In this document: positions 26,568 through 34,902 of the stretch, one piece after another | How positions within the stretch are numbered: the first letter of the stretch is position 1 | How the letters are laid out: the number at the start of each line of letters is the position of its first letter | DNA from: Palsa-360 sp963710315 | Lineage (GTDB): Bacteria > Acidobacteriota > Terriglobia > Acidiferrales > UBA7541 | Assembly: GCA_963710315.1 (NCBI GenBank) | Contig: CAVPZW010000009.1 | Span: 62,001 to 126,000, forward strand | DNA length: 64,000 nucleotides | Direction of reading: 5' to 3' | The notes under the pieces: generated by a model | What the model saw: the letters and a program-made list of their open reading frames with translations, nothing else | What the model was told of the DNA's origin: nothing | The model's database searches: none | Program-made: the position numbers and the translations under genes

Positions 26568-28775
26568 ATGACCGAATTCCCCTTGAAACGTCGTGACTTC
26601 CTCGTTGGCGTTGGCGTGAGCGGGCTGGGCTTGGTCTTTGGCCTCGATCTGAAACCGGCGATCGCGGGCACGGAAGTCGATGCACAGGCCACCGGCGCGG
26701 GCGTAAAAATGGCCTGGGTGCGCATCGCTCCGGATGGCGCAATCACCATCATGGCGCCCGCTGCGGAGATGGGCCAGGGCACCATGACCGCGCTGGCTGT
26801 GGTTTTCGCCGAGGAACTCGATGCCGATTGGAATAGGGTGGCCGTCGAATTCAGCCCCGCCGACGATGCCATTTACGCGAACCCGCTGCCTTTCTTTTTC
26901 GGGGTGATGGTCACCGCGGCGAGCACGGCGGTGATGGCCTATTACAAGAACATGCGCCTGTATGGCGCGCAGGCGCGGCGCGTACTGCTAGACGCGGCAG
27001 CGAGCCGCCTCAATGCTCCCGTGGCGGAACTCACGACCGAGCCCAGCGTGGTGGTCCACGCCAAAAGTGGACAGCGGCTCACCTACGGCGAGATCGCGGG
27101 CTTTGCCACACTGCCGCAAACTTTGCCCGCACTTTCGGAAAAAGATCTAAAGGACCCCAGCCAGTTTCGCCTGATCGGCCACGAAATTCCGCGCGTGGAT
27201 ATTCCGGCCAAGACCGACGGTTCGGCAACCTACAGCATCGACGTGCGCCTTCCCGGAATGGTGTATGCGACGGTGCTGCGCGCACCCGTGCTGGGCGCTG
27301 CTGTGACTTCAGTCAACGATGCGGAAGTTTCCAAAATGCGCGACGTGATCAAAGTGATGCAGTTGCCGCCCGATCGCGTTGCGATTGCAGCGCGCACCTA
27401 CGAAGCGGCGCTGGCCGCCGAACGCGCGCTGAAAATCACCTGGAGCAAAATTGCGCAAAGTGAATTTGACAGTGAGCGCGCCATGGAAGAGCAATCGGCA
27501 ATCGCGCGCGACCTCGGCAAGGCGGGGGTGCAAGTACAAAACGCCGGCGACGTCGGTGCCGCGATTAAAGGCGCGACCAAAGTTTACAAAGCCGAATACC
27601 GCACGGAATTCGTTTACCACGCGCAGCTCGAGCCGCTGAATTCCGTTTCCTGGGTGAAAGATGGCGGCAAAAGCGTGGAAGTGTGGGCCGGGTCACAAAC
27701 ACCAACGCATCTGACGCGCTCCGTCGCCGAGGCGCTCGGCATCACTCCAGAAAATGTGCTGCTGCATCGCACCTATCTGGGCGGCGGATTCGGCAGGCGC
27801 TCGGCAATGGACCACGACTGGGCGGTAGACTCCGCGCTGGTTTCCAGGGAATTGGGCATGCCCGTGAAAGTAATCTGGAGCCGCGAATCCGACGTGCGTT
27901 TCGGCCGCTTCAAGCCCATGACCGCGCAATTTTTGCAGGCGGCGGAAGATAGCAGCGGCCGGCTGACTGCCTGGCATCATCGCCTGGTCGCGGACGAAGC
28001 GCTGGCCATGACCGATCCGCTCCGCTTTGAAAAAGGCAAAGAGTTCCCCAGAATTTCCACCACAGGAATTCGCACCGATTACGACGTTCCCAACATTTTG
28101 GTGGAAGCCGTGCGCAACAAGCTGGGAGTACGCATGTCGGCCGTGCGCGGCGTGGGCTCCACCGTCAATCAATTCGCGGCGGAAAGTTTCGTGGATGAGA
28201 TCGCCATGGCGCGCGGCGACGATCCCGTCGAGATGCGGCTGGAACTCTTGCGGAAATCTCCTGTTGAACAGGAAGTGCTCCGCGCCGTTGCCAACATGGC
28301 AGGCTGGAAGAAGGGCGAGAAGACTGGCCGCGGAGTGTCGTACGTGACCAACGCGGGAACCTACATGGCCACAATCGCGCGCGTCATTATCGACCACAAT
28401 AGCGGCGTCATCCGCGTGCCCGAAATCTGGATCGCCGCCGACGTGGGTGTGCCAATCATGCCGCGCAATCTCGACGCGCAACTGCAGAGCGCCGTCATCC
28501 ACTCTCTGAGCAATCTGCTCAAGGAGCGCATCACGTTCAAGAACGGCGCGGTTCAGCAATCCAATTATTACGACTACCAAGTCCTGCGCATGTCGGAAGC
28601 GCCGGAAGTGCACACGCACATCGTGCCGTCCACGCGCAATCCCGTGGGCATCGGCGACCTCGGGGGAATTGGCGTGGGCCCCGCGGTGGCGAACGCTTTC
28701 TTTTCGGCCACCGGACGCCGCTTGCGCCAATCGCCGTTTCTGCCGGAGCGCGTGCTCGCGGCGCTGAAAAGTTAA
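26568..28775 (+). CDS. Periplasmic molybdenum hydroxylase, large (molybdopterin) subunit, isoquinoline 1-oxidoreductase beta type
   Basis: 735 aa from ATG 26568, after a strong GGAGGTG. A Tat signal (KRRDFLVGVGVSGLGLVFG) starts the protein. Family motifs are EMGQGTMTALAVVFAEEL, HAQLEPLNSVSWV, YLGGGFGRRSAMDHDWAVDS and RGVGSTVNQFAAESFVDEIA. Such subunits bind molybdopterin cytosine dinucleotide and hydroxylate N-heteroaromatics or aldehydes, passing electrons through the small [2Fe-2S] subunit encoded 108 nt downstream. In the C-terminal active-site loop the usual G-x-G-E is G-I-G-D (Asp697), so the catalytic Glu is replaced by Asp. No FAD subunit is present, as usual for the periplasmic two-subunit type. 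Confidence 0.9.
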   Translation: MTEFPLKRRDFLVGVGVSGLGLVFGLDLKPAIAGTEVDAQATGAGVKMAWVRIAPDGAITIMAPAAEMGQGTMTALAVVFAEELDADWNRVAVEFSPADDAIYANPLPFFFGVMVTAASTAVMAYYKNMRLYGAQARRVLLDAAASRLNAPVAELTTEPSVVVHAKSGQRLTYGEIAGFATLPQTLPALSEKDLKDPSQFRLIGHEIPRVDIPAKTDGSATYSIDVRLPGMVYATVLRAPVLGAAVTSVNDAEVSKMRDVIKVMQLPPDRVAIAARTYEAALAAERALKITWSKIAQSEFDSERAMEEQSAIARDLGKAGVQVQNAGDVGAAIKGATKVYKAEYRTEFVYHAQLEPLNSVSWVKDGGKSVEVWAGSQTPTHLTRSVAEALGITPENVLLHRTYLGGGFGRRSAMDHDWAVDSALVSRELGMPVKVIWSRESDVRFGRFKPMTAQFLQAAEDSSGRLTAWHHRLVADEALAMTDPLRFEKGKEFPRISTTGIRTDYDVPNILVEAVRNKLGVRMSAVRGVGSTVNQFAAESFVDEIAMARGDDPVEMRLELLRKSPVEQEVLRAVANMAGWKKGEKTGRGVSYVTNAGTYMATIARVIIDHNSGVIRVPEIWIAADVGVPIMPRNLDAQLQSAVIHSLSNLLKERITFKNGAVQQSNYYDYQVLRMSEAPEVHTHIVPSTRNPVGIGDLGGIGVGPAVANAFFSATGRRLRQSPFLPERVLAALKS

Positions 28776-28820
28776 AAGTTATTGCGAAATGAAAAGCCTG
28801 CGCATGGAGCATTTTATTTT

Positions 28821-28853
28821 TGTCATTCCGAGCGAAGCGAGGAATCTCTCTTC
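28821..28853. repeat. Half copy of the TGTCATTCCGAG palindromic family
   Basis: One arm of the repeat family also seen at 1605, 43953 and 54868, without its inverted partner. It lies between the two subunit genes of the molybdenum hydroxylase. It extends the apparent reading frame of the small subunit upstream, which is why the later ATG is preferred there. Confidence 0.7.
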
Positions 28854-28883
28854 GATGGAATTCAGAAAACGAGGTTCACTGCG

Positions 28884-29348
28884 ATGATTTCTCTAACGGT
28901 GAATAAACGCAGCGTGCAGCTGGATGTCGAACCCTCCACTCCCCTGCTGTGGGTCTTGCGCGAGCACCTTGGCCTGACCGGCACAAAATACGGCTGCGGC
29001 GTATCGCAATGCGGCGCCTGCACCGTGCATCTGGATGGCCGGCCGGTGCGCTCGTGCAGCACTGCGGTATCGAGCGCTGTGGGCAAGGAAATCACCACCA
29101 TCGAAGGGCTTTCAGAGGGCCGCAATCATCCTGTGCAGCGCGCCTGGATCGAGATAGAAGTCCCGCAGTGCGGCTACTGCCAGTCCGGGCAGATCATGAG
29201 CGCGGCGGCCCTGCTGAAGACAAATCCCAACCCCGCGGACGACGACATCAACCGCGCCATGTCCGGAAATATCTGCCGCTGCGGAACCTATCCGCGAATT
29301 CGCCACGCCATTCATCGCGCGGCGGAACTGACCAGGGCAGGGGGATGA
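28884..29348 (+). CDS. [2Fe-2S] subunit of the periplasmic molybdenum hydroxylase (isoquinoline 1-oxidoreductase alpha type)
   Basis: 154 aa from ATG 28884. Plant-type [2Fe-2S] ligands are Cys38, 43, 46 and 58 (KYGCGVSQCGACTVHLDG and RSC). The second helical [2Fe-2S] site uses Cys96, 99, 131 and 133 (QCGYCQSG, ICRCGTYPRI). This is the complete small-subunit set. It has no signal peptide and would be carried through Tat by the large subunit. The upstream extension to 28782 is a repeat sequence and not protein. Directly after the stop begins a GAAATTT tandem repeat. Confidence 0.93.
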   Translation: MISLTVNKRSVQLDVEPSTPLLWVLREHLGLTGTKYGCGVSQCGACTVHLDGRPVRSCSTAVSSAVGKEITTIEGLSEGRNHPVQRAWIEIEVPQCGYCQSGQIMSAAALLKTNPNPADDDINRAMSGNICRCGTYPRIRHAIHRAAELTRAGG

Positions 29349-29416
29349 GAATTTGAAATTTGAAATTTGAAATTTGAAATTTGAAATTTGAAATTTGAAA
29401 TTTGAAATTTGAAATT
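29349..29416. repeat. GAAATTT heptamer tandem array
   Basis: About 9.5 perfect copies of the 7-bp unit GAAATTT begin at the base after the stop codon of the [2Fe-2S] subunit. A 7-bp unit is out of phase with codons, so it is not coding. REPIN doublet e follows 8 bp later. Confidence 0.95.
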
Positions 29417-29424
29417 GACTTGAT

Positions 29425-29496
29425 GTGGCATAGGCTTCAGCCTGTGGATTTTCGTCCTTGCAAGTACCAAACCCCACAGGCTGAAGCCTATGCCAC
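29425..29496. repeat. REPIN-type repeat (doublet e, GTGG variant)
   Basis: GTGGCATAGGCTTCAGCCTG and the inverted copy ending CTATGCCAC. The A and T in the arm (CATAGG) are matched by compensating bases in the other arm. It lies between convergent genes. Confidence 0.86.
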
Positions 29497-29505
29497 GTAA
29501 ACCTG

Positions 29506-30747
29506 CTACTCCGCCATTGCCTCTTCGTGAATGGTCTTCACCCTGGGGCGCTCGATGTTGGGCAGGAAGGCCGCCAGCAAACCCATGGCGGGCAGATACG
29601 AGCAAACCAAGTACACAAAATTGACGCTGGTCAAATCCGCGAGCCAGCCCAGAACCGCCGCGCCCAGTCCGGCCATGCCAAACGCAAAACCAAAGCACAG
29701 GCCGGAGATCATTCCCACTTTTCCCGGAACCAGTTCCTGGGCGTACACCACGATCACCGAAAAGGCCGACGCCAGGATCAGCCCGATCACCACGCTGAGA
29801 ATTTCCGTCCAAAATAAATTGGCGTATGGCAGGAGCAACGTAAACGGCAGCACGCCAAGAATCGATACCCAGATCACGCTCTTGCGCCCGATGCGATCGC
29901 CGACAGGGCCGCCAATCAGCGTGCCCGCCGCAACTGCGCCCAGAAAAACGAACAGGTGAATTTGCGCGCTTTCCACCGACAAGTGAAACTTGTTGATCAA
30001 ATAAAAGGTGTAGTAACTGGTCAGGCTGGCCAGATAAACGAATTTTGAAAATAGCAGCGCCATCAGAATGGCGATGGACGCCGTGATCCGGCCGGTTGAC
30101 AAATTGGGAGCCCCGTCCACGTGCTTGGCGCTGAATTTTTTCCAGGTGGAACGATGCTTCTTGGCCCAGCTGCTTACTCCAGTGAGCAGAATCATGCCCA
30201 GCAATGCGGCCAGCGTGAACCAGGCGATGCTGGCTTGCCCCCTGGGCATCACGATGAATGCCGCCAGCAGCGGCCCCATCGAAAGTCCCGCGTTGCCGCC
30301 CACTTGAAATAGCGATTGCGCCAGGCCGTGTTGCCCGCCGGAGGCCATGCGCGCCACTCGCGAAGATTCCGGATGAAATACCGAAGAGCCGGTTCCCACA
30401 AGCGCCGCGGCAACCAGCAGCGCCGGAAAGGTGTGCGCGATCGACAATAAAACCAGGCCAACGAGCGTCGCGCCCATTCCCACAGGCAGCGAGTACGGGC
30501 GTGGATTCTTGTCCGTATAAAATCCGATCAGCGGCTGCAGCAGCGAGGCAGTGGTCTGATAGGTGAGCGTAATCAGGCCGATTTGCGCGAAATTCAGATT
30601 GAAGGAAGTTTTCAGCAGCGGGTAAATGGCCGGCAAGAGCGACGCCAGCATGTCGTTCACAAGGTGGCAGACGCTGATCGCGCCCAACACCTTGAAGACA
30701 ACCTCATGCCCCACGTCCACCAAAGATTCCGTTTGCGTTGCCGCCAA
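29506..30747 (-). CDS. MFS efflux transporter, fosmidomycin-resistance (Fsr) type
   Basis: 413 aa, 12 hydrophobic segments, inner membrane, proton-driven. The N-terminus SVCHLVNDMLASLLPAIYPLLK and GLITLTYQTTASLLQPLIGFYTDK are close to Fsr-family transporters, as are ALVGTGSSVFHPESSRVARM and the central GGPVGDRIGRKSVIW loop. TTG 30747 is the start, with GGGAGAG 5 nt upstream. Substrate may be any small organic compound; fosmidomycin is only the name-giving one. It is oriented against the molybdenum hydroxylase pair. Confidence 0.9.
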   Translation of the reverse strand: MAATQTESLVDVGHEVVFKVLGAISVCHLVNDMLASLLPAIYPLLKTSFNLNFAQIGLITLTYQTTASLLQPLIGFYTDKNPRPYSLPVGMGATLVGLVLLSIAHTFPALLVAAALVGTGSSVFHPESSRVARMASGGQHGLAQSLFQVGGNAGLSMGPLLAAFIVMPRGQASIAWFTLAALLGMILLTGVSSWAKKHRSTWKKFSAKHVDGAPNLSTGRITASIAILMALLFSKFVYLASLTSYYTFYLINKFHLSVESAQIHLFVFLGAVAAGTLIGGPVGDRIGRKSVIWVSILGVLPFTLLLPYANLFWTEILSVVIGLILASAFSVIVVYAQELVPGKVGMISGLCFGFAFGMAGLGAAVLGWLADLTSVNFVYLVCSYLPAMGLLAAFLPNIERPRVKTIHEEAMAE

Positions 30748-30853
30748 TTTTCTCTCCCAACATGCAAATCACAAATCCGTGCCGAAATCCCCGCTCAAAG
30801 ATTGTATCAAGACTTAATTGTTTTCCGGGACAGAAACCATGCACCGGCTGCAT

Positions 30854-31765
30854 TTACGCCACGCCCGCCTGGCGCATCACGGCTTCGGACTTGCTGCGAA
30901 TTTCCCGCGCAACCTCGTATGGATCGCCCAGTTGGAATTTCGGAAGGAAAAGTTCCACGGAAAGCGGACCTGCGTATCCCTTTTCCGCAAGCTTGCCGAG
31001 AATTCGCGTCAGCGGGCTGATTCCGTCGCCGGGGATGAAGCGCGTGGTGAGGTCCAGCATTTCGCGGGGCATGTCGGGCACGTCCTGAAAATGCACGTGG
31101 CCGATTTCGCCAGTGCGGATCATGTCCAGGTCCTCCAGCTTGTTGAGGCCGGACCAGAAATGGTAGCAATCCAGAAGGGGTTCGATATTGGGATGGGCCG
31201 CCGCGCGCATCAGCTTGAGCAAGGTCGGCAACGTGGAAATGAATGTCGAGGTGCGCAAGAATTCGATCCTGAGCTTCATGTCGAATTGCTTGGCGACTTC
31301 TCCCGCGTCGTACATGTTGTCCGGAGCGGCTTTGTAATCCTCCTCGGTAACTTTCTTGCTGGTGGCTGTGGAGGCGTAGATGCGGTTCAATCCCATGGTC
31401 GCGTACATCTCGCAGCGCTTCTTGAGATTGTCGAGCGCGGCATCATGGTTGGGATTGGGCTCCCACAGTTCGGTGACACCTGTCGCAGCATGCACGAGGT
31501 TCAAACCCAAATCGTCGATTACGCGCTTTGCGGCTGCCAGGTTTTCGGTTTTCAGAAATTCGTCTAGCAGGACATTGGTGATTTCCACATTCTTGATTCC
31601 GGCGCGCGCCCAGCCTTCCAGCGATTTGCGGTAGCCCGCTCCGTTGGAGGTGTTCTGGTGCAAGGCCAGCGACATTTTCTTGTCGCTCGCGGCCGCTGAT
31701 AAAGCGCTTGTCGCGGCCAAGGCTACAGGAGTGAGCAGCACTTCTCTTCTGGAAATTGTGGTCAT
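30854..31765 (-). CDS. Tat-exported sugar phosphate isomerase/epimerase-like TIM-barrel protein
   Basis: 303 aa. Tat signal SRREVLLTPVALAATSALSA, then a xylose-isomerase-like TIM barrel with the metal ligands in usual order: Glu in MKLRIEFL, Asp/His in EPLLDCYHFW, His in IGHVHFQDVPD and Glu in GPLSVELFLP. Export of such a fold is common in Acidobacteriota and Planctomycetes gene sets. Substrate is unknown, probably a sugar, keto-acid or inositol derivative. The ribosome site AAGGGGG precedes the ATG. Confidence 0.87.
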   Translation of the reverse strand: MTTISRREVLLTPVALAATSALSAAASDKKMSLALHQNTSNGAGYRKSLEGWARAGIKNVEITNVLLDEFLKTENLAAAKRVIDDLGLNLVHAATGVTELWEPNPNHDAALDNLKKRCEMYATMGLNRIYASTATSKKVTEEDYKAAPDNMYDAGEVAKQFDMKLRIEFLRTSTFISTLPTLLKLMRAAAHPNIEPLLDCYHFWSGLNKLEDLDMIRTGEIGHVHFQDVPDMPREMLDLTTRFIPGDGISPLTRILGKLAEKGYAGPLSVELFLPKFQLGDPYEVAREIRSKSEAVMRQAGVA

Positions 31766-31790
31766 TCCATCCCCCTTGATTGCGGTTTGA

Positions 31791-31862
31791 GTAGCGCGGG
31801 CTTCAGCCTGCGGGGTTTGGTCCTTGCTAGGGCTAACCTCCGCAGGCTGAAGCCCGCGCTAC
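31791..31862. repeat. REPIN-type repeat (doublet f)
   Basis: GTAGCGCGGGCTTCAGCCTG and the inverted copy ending CGCGCTAC, with the loop phrase CCTTGCTAGG as in doublet a. It sits in front of the TIM-barrel gene and after the stop of the next minus-strand gene. Confidence 0.88.
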
Positions 31863-31874
31863 TCAAACCTTCCC

Positions 31875-32765
31875 CTATATCTTCGGCACTGGCGGCCAAA
31901 TTCTTACGGCGCTGTTGGGCCCGTTGGGCGCGTGGACCAACTCCGGAACCACGGAATGTCCATTGAAGCCAAGCGGAGACTTGGCCACAGCGGGCGCGTA
32001 GTCCCGATCGAAACCTTCCTTGGACGCGAACTCATAAAGAATACCGTGCTTGGCCCATCCGGCGACGGAACTCAGCCTCCTGGTCCTGAGGCAGGAAGGC
32101 GTGGCGCACATTTTCGGCAGCCGCTCCAGAACGTATCCGGCGTGCATTTCTTCTTCAAATTCCGTTGGGCAATTGAAGCTTCCCACTTGAATGCAGGGAG
32201 CGCCCATCATGCCTTCCTTATACGCGCCCAGCGCGCTGCCATCGCGCCTGCCGGTTTCCGTAAAAATATTGGTGCGTTCGCCCATGCGCATGGCCAGCAT
32301 TTTCTTGCCCTGCTCGGGCAGCGCCGCGTTCAGCACGCTTGGGACGGGATCGCCGAACACGTTGGCATCGCTTGCGGCAATCAGCAGCATGTAATGGAAA
32401 CCTTTTCCAACCTTGGGGTCGTCAACGTGTTTGTAGCGCTTGGAATTGTCGGCGCCGCCTTCGAGGTCCTGCGAGGCGTAATGCGCCGCCCACAGATAGG
32501 CGGGCCGCTTCAGGAGGCCGGGAAGATAGGTCCCGTGCAGCCAGGAAAAATAATCGTCGCGGCCTTCCGCGGGCAGGTCGTACCAGGTGATCCACATGCC
32601 TCGATCCGGCGGCGCGCTCCTTGCTGTATTCTTTCGCGGCGCGGAATCCTTGCCTGCGCTTTGCGCAAAAGCATTTCCTGCAGCGGCCAAAGCAACTGCC
32701 GCTCCACCCGCAGTTTTCAAGAAAGTTCGGCGCTGCTGCATGGCCGCTTCATCGTTCTTCTTCAC
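31875..32765 (-). CDS. Tat-exported protein of unknown function
   Basis: 296 aa from GTG 32765, chosen because GGAAGGAG lies 5 nt upstream and the Tat motif QQRRTFLKTAGGAAVALAAA then begins at residue 9; the frame is open to 32867. The mature part has two similar halves, each with a Trp/Tyr-rich opening (WITWYDLPAEGRDDYFSWLH in the first), which weakly suggests a dimeric alpha/beta-barrel (EthD-like) fold. I do not recognise a defined family. Neighbours are a Tat TIM-barrel protein and a divergent Tat FMN oxidase. Confidence 0.75.
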   Translation of the reverse strand: MKKNDEAAMQQRRTFLKTAGGAAVALAAAGNAFAQSAGKDSAPRKNTARSAPPDRGMWITWYDLPAEGRDDYFSWLHGTYLPGLLKRPAYLWAAHYASQDLEGGADNSKRYKHVDDPKVGKGFHYMLLIAASDANVFGDPVPSVLNAALPEQGKKMLAMRMGERTNIFTETGRRDGSALGAYKEGMMGAPCIQVGSFNCPTEFEEEMHAGYVLERLPKMCATPSCLRTRRLSSVAGWAKHGILYEFASKEGFDRDYAPAVAKSPLGFNGHSVVPELVHAPNGPNSAVRIWPPVPKI

Positions 32766-32921
32766 GTCGGCTCCTTCCACGGAAGCGCGTTTCCCGTCTT
32801 GCTCATCCCACCGCGCTATCTTATACACCCAGCGTTGTTGCGATGAAACGAAGTTGTCGTTTTCCATTCCTTAAGTTACGGCCCCTTCAGCCTGGCGAAT
32901 CTGAAATTGTGCGCGACGAAA

Positions 32922-32946
32922 CCCCACAGACTGAAGTCTGTGCTAC
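32922..32946. repeat. Degenerate solo REP
   Basis: A single right arm (CACAGACTGAAGTCTGTG then CTAC) with compensating changes within the hairpin. The expected left arm is barely recognisable as CCCCTTCAGCCTGG at 32882-32895. Confidence 0.65.
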
Positions 32947-32969
32947 ATCAGGCCCGAAAAGATTCTGAC

Positions 32970-32998
32970 TGGTCACGAAGAACCGATAGCGCTACAAT
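32970..32998 (+). promoter_or_regulatory. Candidate promoter of the FMN oxidase gene
   Basis: TGGTCA, 17 bp, then TACAAT. The start would fall about 5 nt before ATG 33010, giving an almost leaderless transcript, in agreement with the absence of a Shine-Dalgarno sequence. Confidence 0.4.
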
Positions 32999-33009
32999 CT
33001 GCAACCATT

Positions 33010-34242
33010 ATGATCCAAACCACTTCAGCGGCACGCCGCCAATTCATTAAGTTTCTGGCCGCCAGCCCTTACGTCGCAGCGCTCGGCGGAGTGGCCGCGT
33101 TCTTCGAGCAAACCGGCCTTGCCCAGAGCATGCCGCAATCCGCCGACGTCATTACCAAGCCCGGCGACGCTCTCAACGTTTTCGATTTCGAGGAAGCCGC
33201 GCACCGCAAAGTCATGCAGGGGCATTGGGCGTACATGGCCAGCGGCGTGGACGACGACGGCACGCTGCGCGCCAATCGCGAGGCTTTCAAGCATGTGGAA
33301 TTGCGCCCGCGCCGGTTGCACGACGCCACCAAAGTGGACATGCGCGTCGATTACTATGGCACAACATACAACAGCCCCATCTTCCTGTGCCCCACCGGCG
33401 GCGAGAAATCGTTCTTCCCCGAAGGCGAGCTGGCCGTTGCGCGCGCCGCAAAAGCGCATGGCACTTTGCAGTTTTTGTCCACGGCCACATCGACCGCTGT
33501 CGAAGATGTAATCAAGGAACGAGGCGCGCCGGTCTGGTATCAGCTGTATGCGACGACTTCCTGGGATGTGAATGAAAAAATCCTGCGCCGCGTGGAAGCC
33601 GCGGGGTGCCCTGTGGTGGCGCTCACCGTCGACAACACCACCGGGCGCAACAGCGAAACCTATCTGCGCACGCGCGGTAAGGACGGGTGCTTCGACTGCC
33701 ATGAAAATGGCGACGGGCCATCGAGCAAAGAGCGGCCCATGTACGCCGGGATCGACTTGACCGGAGTGAAAACGCAAAATCCCTCCATGGATTGGGCATT
33801 CCTCGACCGGCTGCGCAAGACGTGGAAGGGAAAATTTTTCATCAAGGGAATGGATACGCGGGAGGACGCGCGGCTGTGCGTCGAGCACGGCGTTGACGGG
33901 ATACTGGTGTCGAATCACGGCGGGCGCTCCACGGAGACTTTGCGCGCAACATTGGAAGCTTTGCCGGAAGTGGTTGCCGCAGTTGACGGCAAAATTCCCA
34001 TCTTCGTGGATGGCGGATTTCGACGCGGCACGGACGTGTTCAAAGCCCTGGCGCTTGGGGCCAAGGCCGTCGGGATCGGCCGTCCCTTCCTGTGGGGATT
34101 GGGAGCGTTCGGCCAGCCGGGAGTCGATCGCGTGATCGAAATTATGCAGGGTGAATTGAAACTGGTGATGGGAAATTGCGGAACGCGCACGGTCGCGGAC
34201 ATCACTCGCGATTACATTTCCGCGCCCGACTGGAAAATCTAG
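33010..34242 (+). CDS. Tat-exported FMN-dependent alpha-hydroxyacid oxidase
   Basis: 410 aa. Tat-like signal (ARRQFIKFLAASPYVAALGG), then the glycolate oxidase/lactate dehydrogenase/lactate monooxygenase TIM barrel. Seen are FLCPTGGEKSFFPEGELAVA, FLSTATSTAVEDV and VWYQLYAT (substrate and FMN pocket), ALTVDN, FFIKGMDTREDA (FMN-binding Lys), the catalytic SNHGGR and the phosphate-binding FVDGGFRRGTDVFKALALGA. It oxidises an L-2-hydroxyacid to a 2-oxoacid. An active-site insertion with cysteine (GCFDCHENGDGPS) is unusual. The exported location and Tat context suggest use of an extracellular hydroxyacid. Confidence 0.9.
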   Translation: MIQTTSAARRQFIKFLAASPYVAALGGVAAFFEQTGLAQSMPQSADVITKPGDALNVFDFEEAAHRKVMQGHWAYMASGVDDDGTLRANREAFKHVELRPRRLHDATKVDMRVDYYGTTYNSPIFLCPTGGEKSFFPEGELAVARAAKAHGTLQFLSTATSTAVEDVIKERGAPVWYQLYATTSWDVNEKILRRVEAAGCPVVALTVDNTTGRNSETYLRTRGKDGCFDCHENGDGPSSKERPMYAGIDLTGVKTQNPSMDWAFLDRLRKTWKGKFFIKGMDTREDARLCVEHGVDGILVSNHGGRSTETLRATLEALPEVVAAVDGKIPIFVDGGFRRGTDVFKALALGAKAVGIGRPFLWGLGAFGQPGVDRVIEIMQGELKLVMGNCGTRTVADITRDYISAPDWKI

Positions 34243-34247
34243 TTTAA

Positions 34248-34319
34248 GTAGCGCTGGCTTCAGCCTGCGGGTTTTAGTCCTCGCTTGGTTTAACCCCCGC
34301 AGGCTGAAGCCCGCGCTAC
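34248..34319. repeat. REPIN-type repeat (doublet h)
   Basis: GTAGCGCTGGCTTCAGCCTG and the inverted copy ending CGCGCTAC. A single arm mismatch (CTGG against CCGC) is present. It lies between the convergent FMN oxidase and cytochrome genes. Confidence 0.86.
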
Positions 34320-34335
34320 CAAACCCGATCGCAAT

Positions 34336-34902
34336 CTAGCGCGGCGGCTTGGGCCACCAACTCACAAAGCCATCTTTGTTGGGCATCTTGACGCGCGGCA
34401 GAGACTTGGCGTCGAGCACCGTATCCGCGGGAACAATTCCGTCGATGGACAAAATGTAAGCCGTCACGGCGTAGACTTCGTCGTTGCTCAGCGATTGCGG
34501 CGCAGTGATGGGCATGGCCCTACGAATGTAATCAAATAGCGTTGTAGCAACCGGCCAATAGCTCACTGCTGTTTTCACCGGCTTGCCGGATGCAAGCGTC
34601 CCAACTCCTCCGGTAAGCTGATCCTGCGGTTTCCCCGCGCCCTTCTCCCCGTGGCACACCATGCAAGATTTGGCATAAACCGCAGCGCCCGCCGACACCG
34701 ACCCGCTCCCGGGCGGCAATCCCCTTCCGTCCGGAACAACCGTGATATCCACTTTTCGAATTTCTTCGGGCGTGAGCGCACGGCCAAGATTTGGACCTTG
34801 TGCGCTGCAAACGGATGCCGCGAGGCAGAATGCAACCACAGGGGAAATACGAATAGCCTTAAGCACAGCTTTAAGCTGAAGTTTTTCTTTAAGCGTATAC
34901 AT
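34336..34902 (-). CDS. c-type cytochrome, electron acceptor of the sulfite-oxidase-like enzyme (SoxD/SorB-like)
   Basis: 188 aa with a signal region (SPVVAFCLAASVCSAQ). One haem site CMVCH is at residues 80-84, and the likely axial Met130 (RRAMPITAPQSLS) fits the SoxD/SorB pattern. Its ATG lies within the last codons of the sulfite-oxidase-like gene (14-nt overlap), so the two are coupled and form one periplasmic complex. Classical SoxD has two haems; this one has a single domain, so it is closer to SorB in size. Confidence 0.88.
   Translation of the reverse strand: MYTLKEKLQLKAVLKAIRISPVVAFCLAASVCSAQGPNLGRALTPEEIRKVDITVVPDGRGLPPGSGSVSAGAAVYAKSCMVCHGEKGAGKPQDQLTGGVGTLASGKPVKTAVSYWPVATTLFDYIRRAMPITAPQSLSNDEVYAVTAYILSIDGIVPADTVLDAKSLPRVKMPNKDGFVSWWPKPPR

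Noticed and set aside
33010..34242. Naming the FMN enzyme lactate 2-monooxygenase
   Set aside because: Motifs support the alpha-hydroxyacid oxidase family only; the residues that separate oxidase, monooxygenase and dehydrogenase activity cannot be judged with confidence, and the enzyme is Tat-exported.
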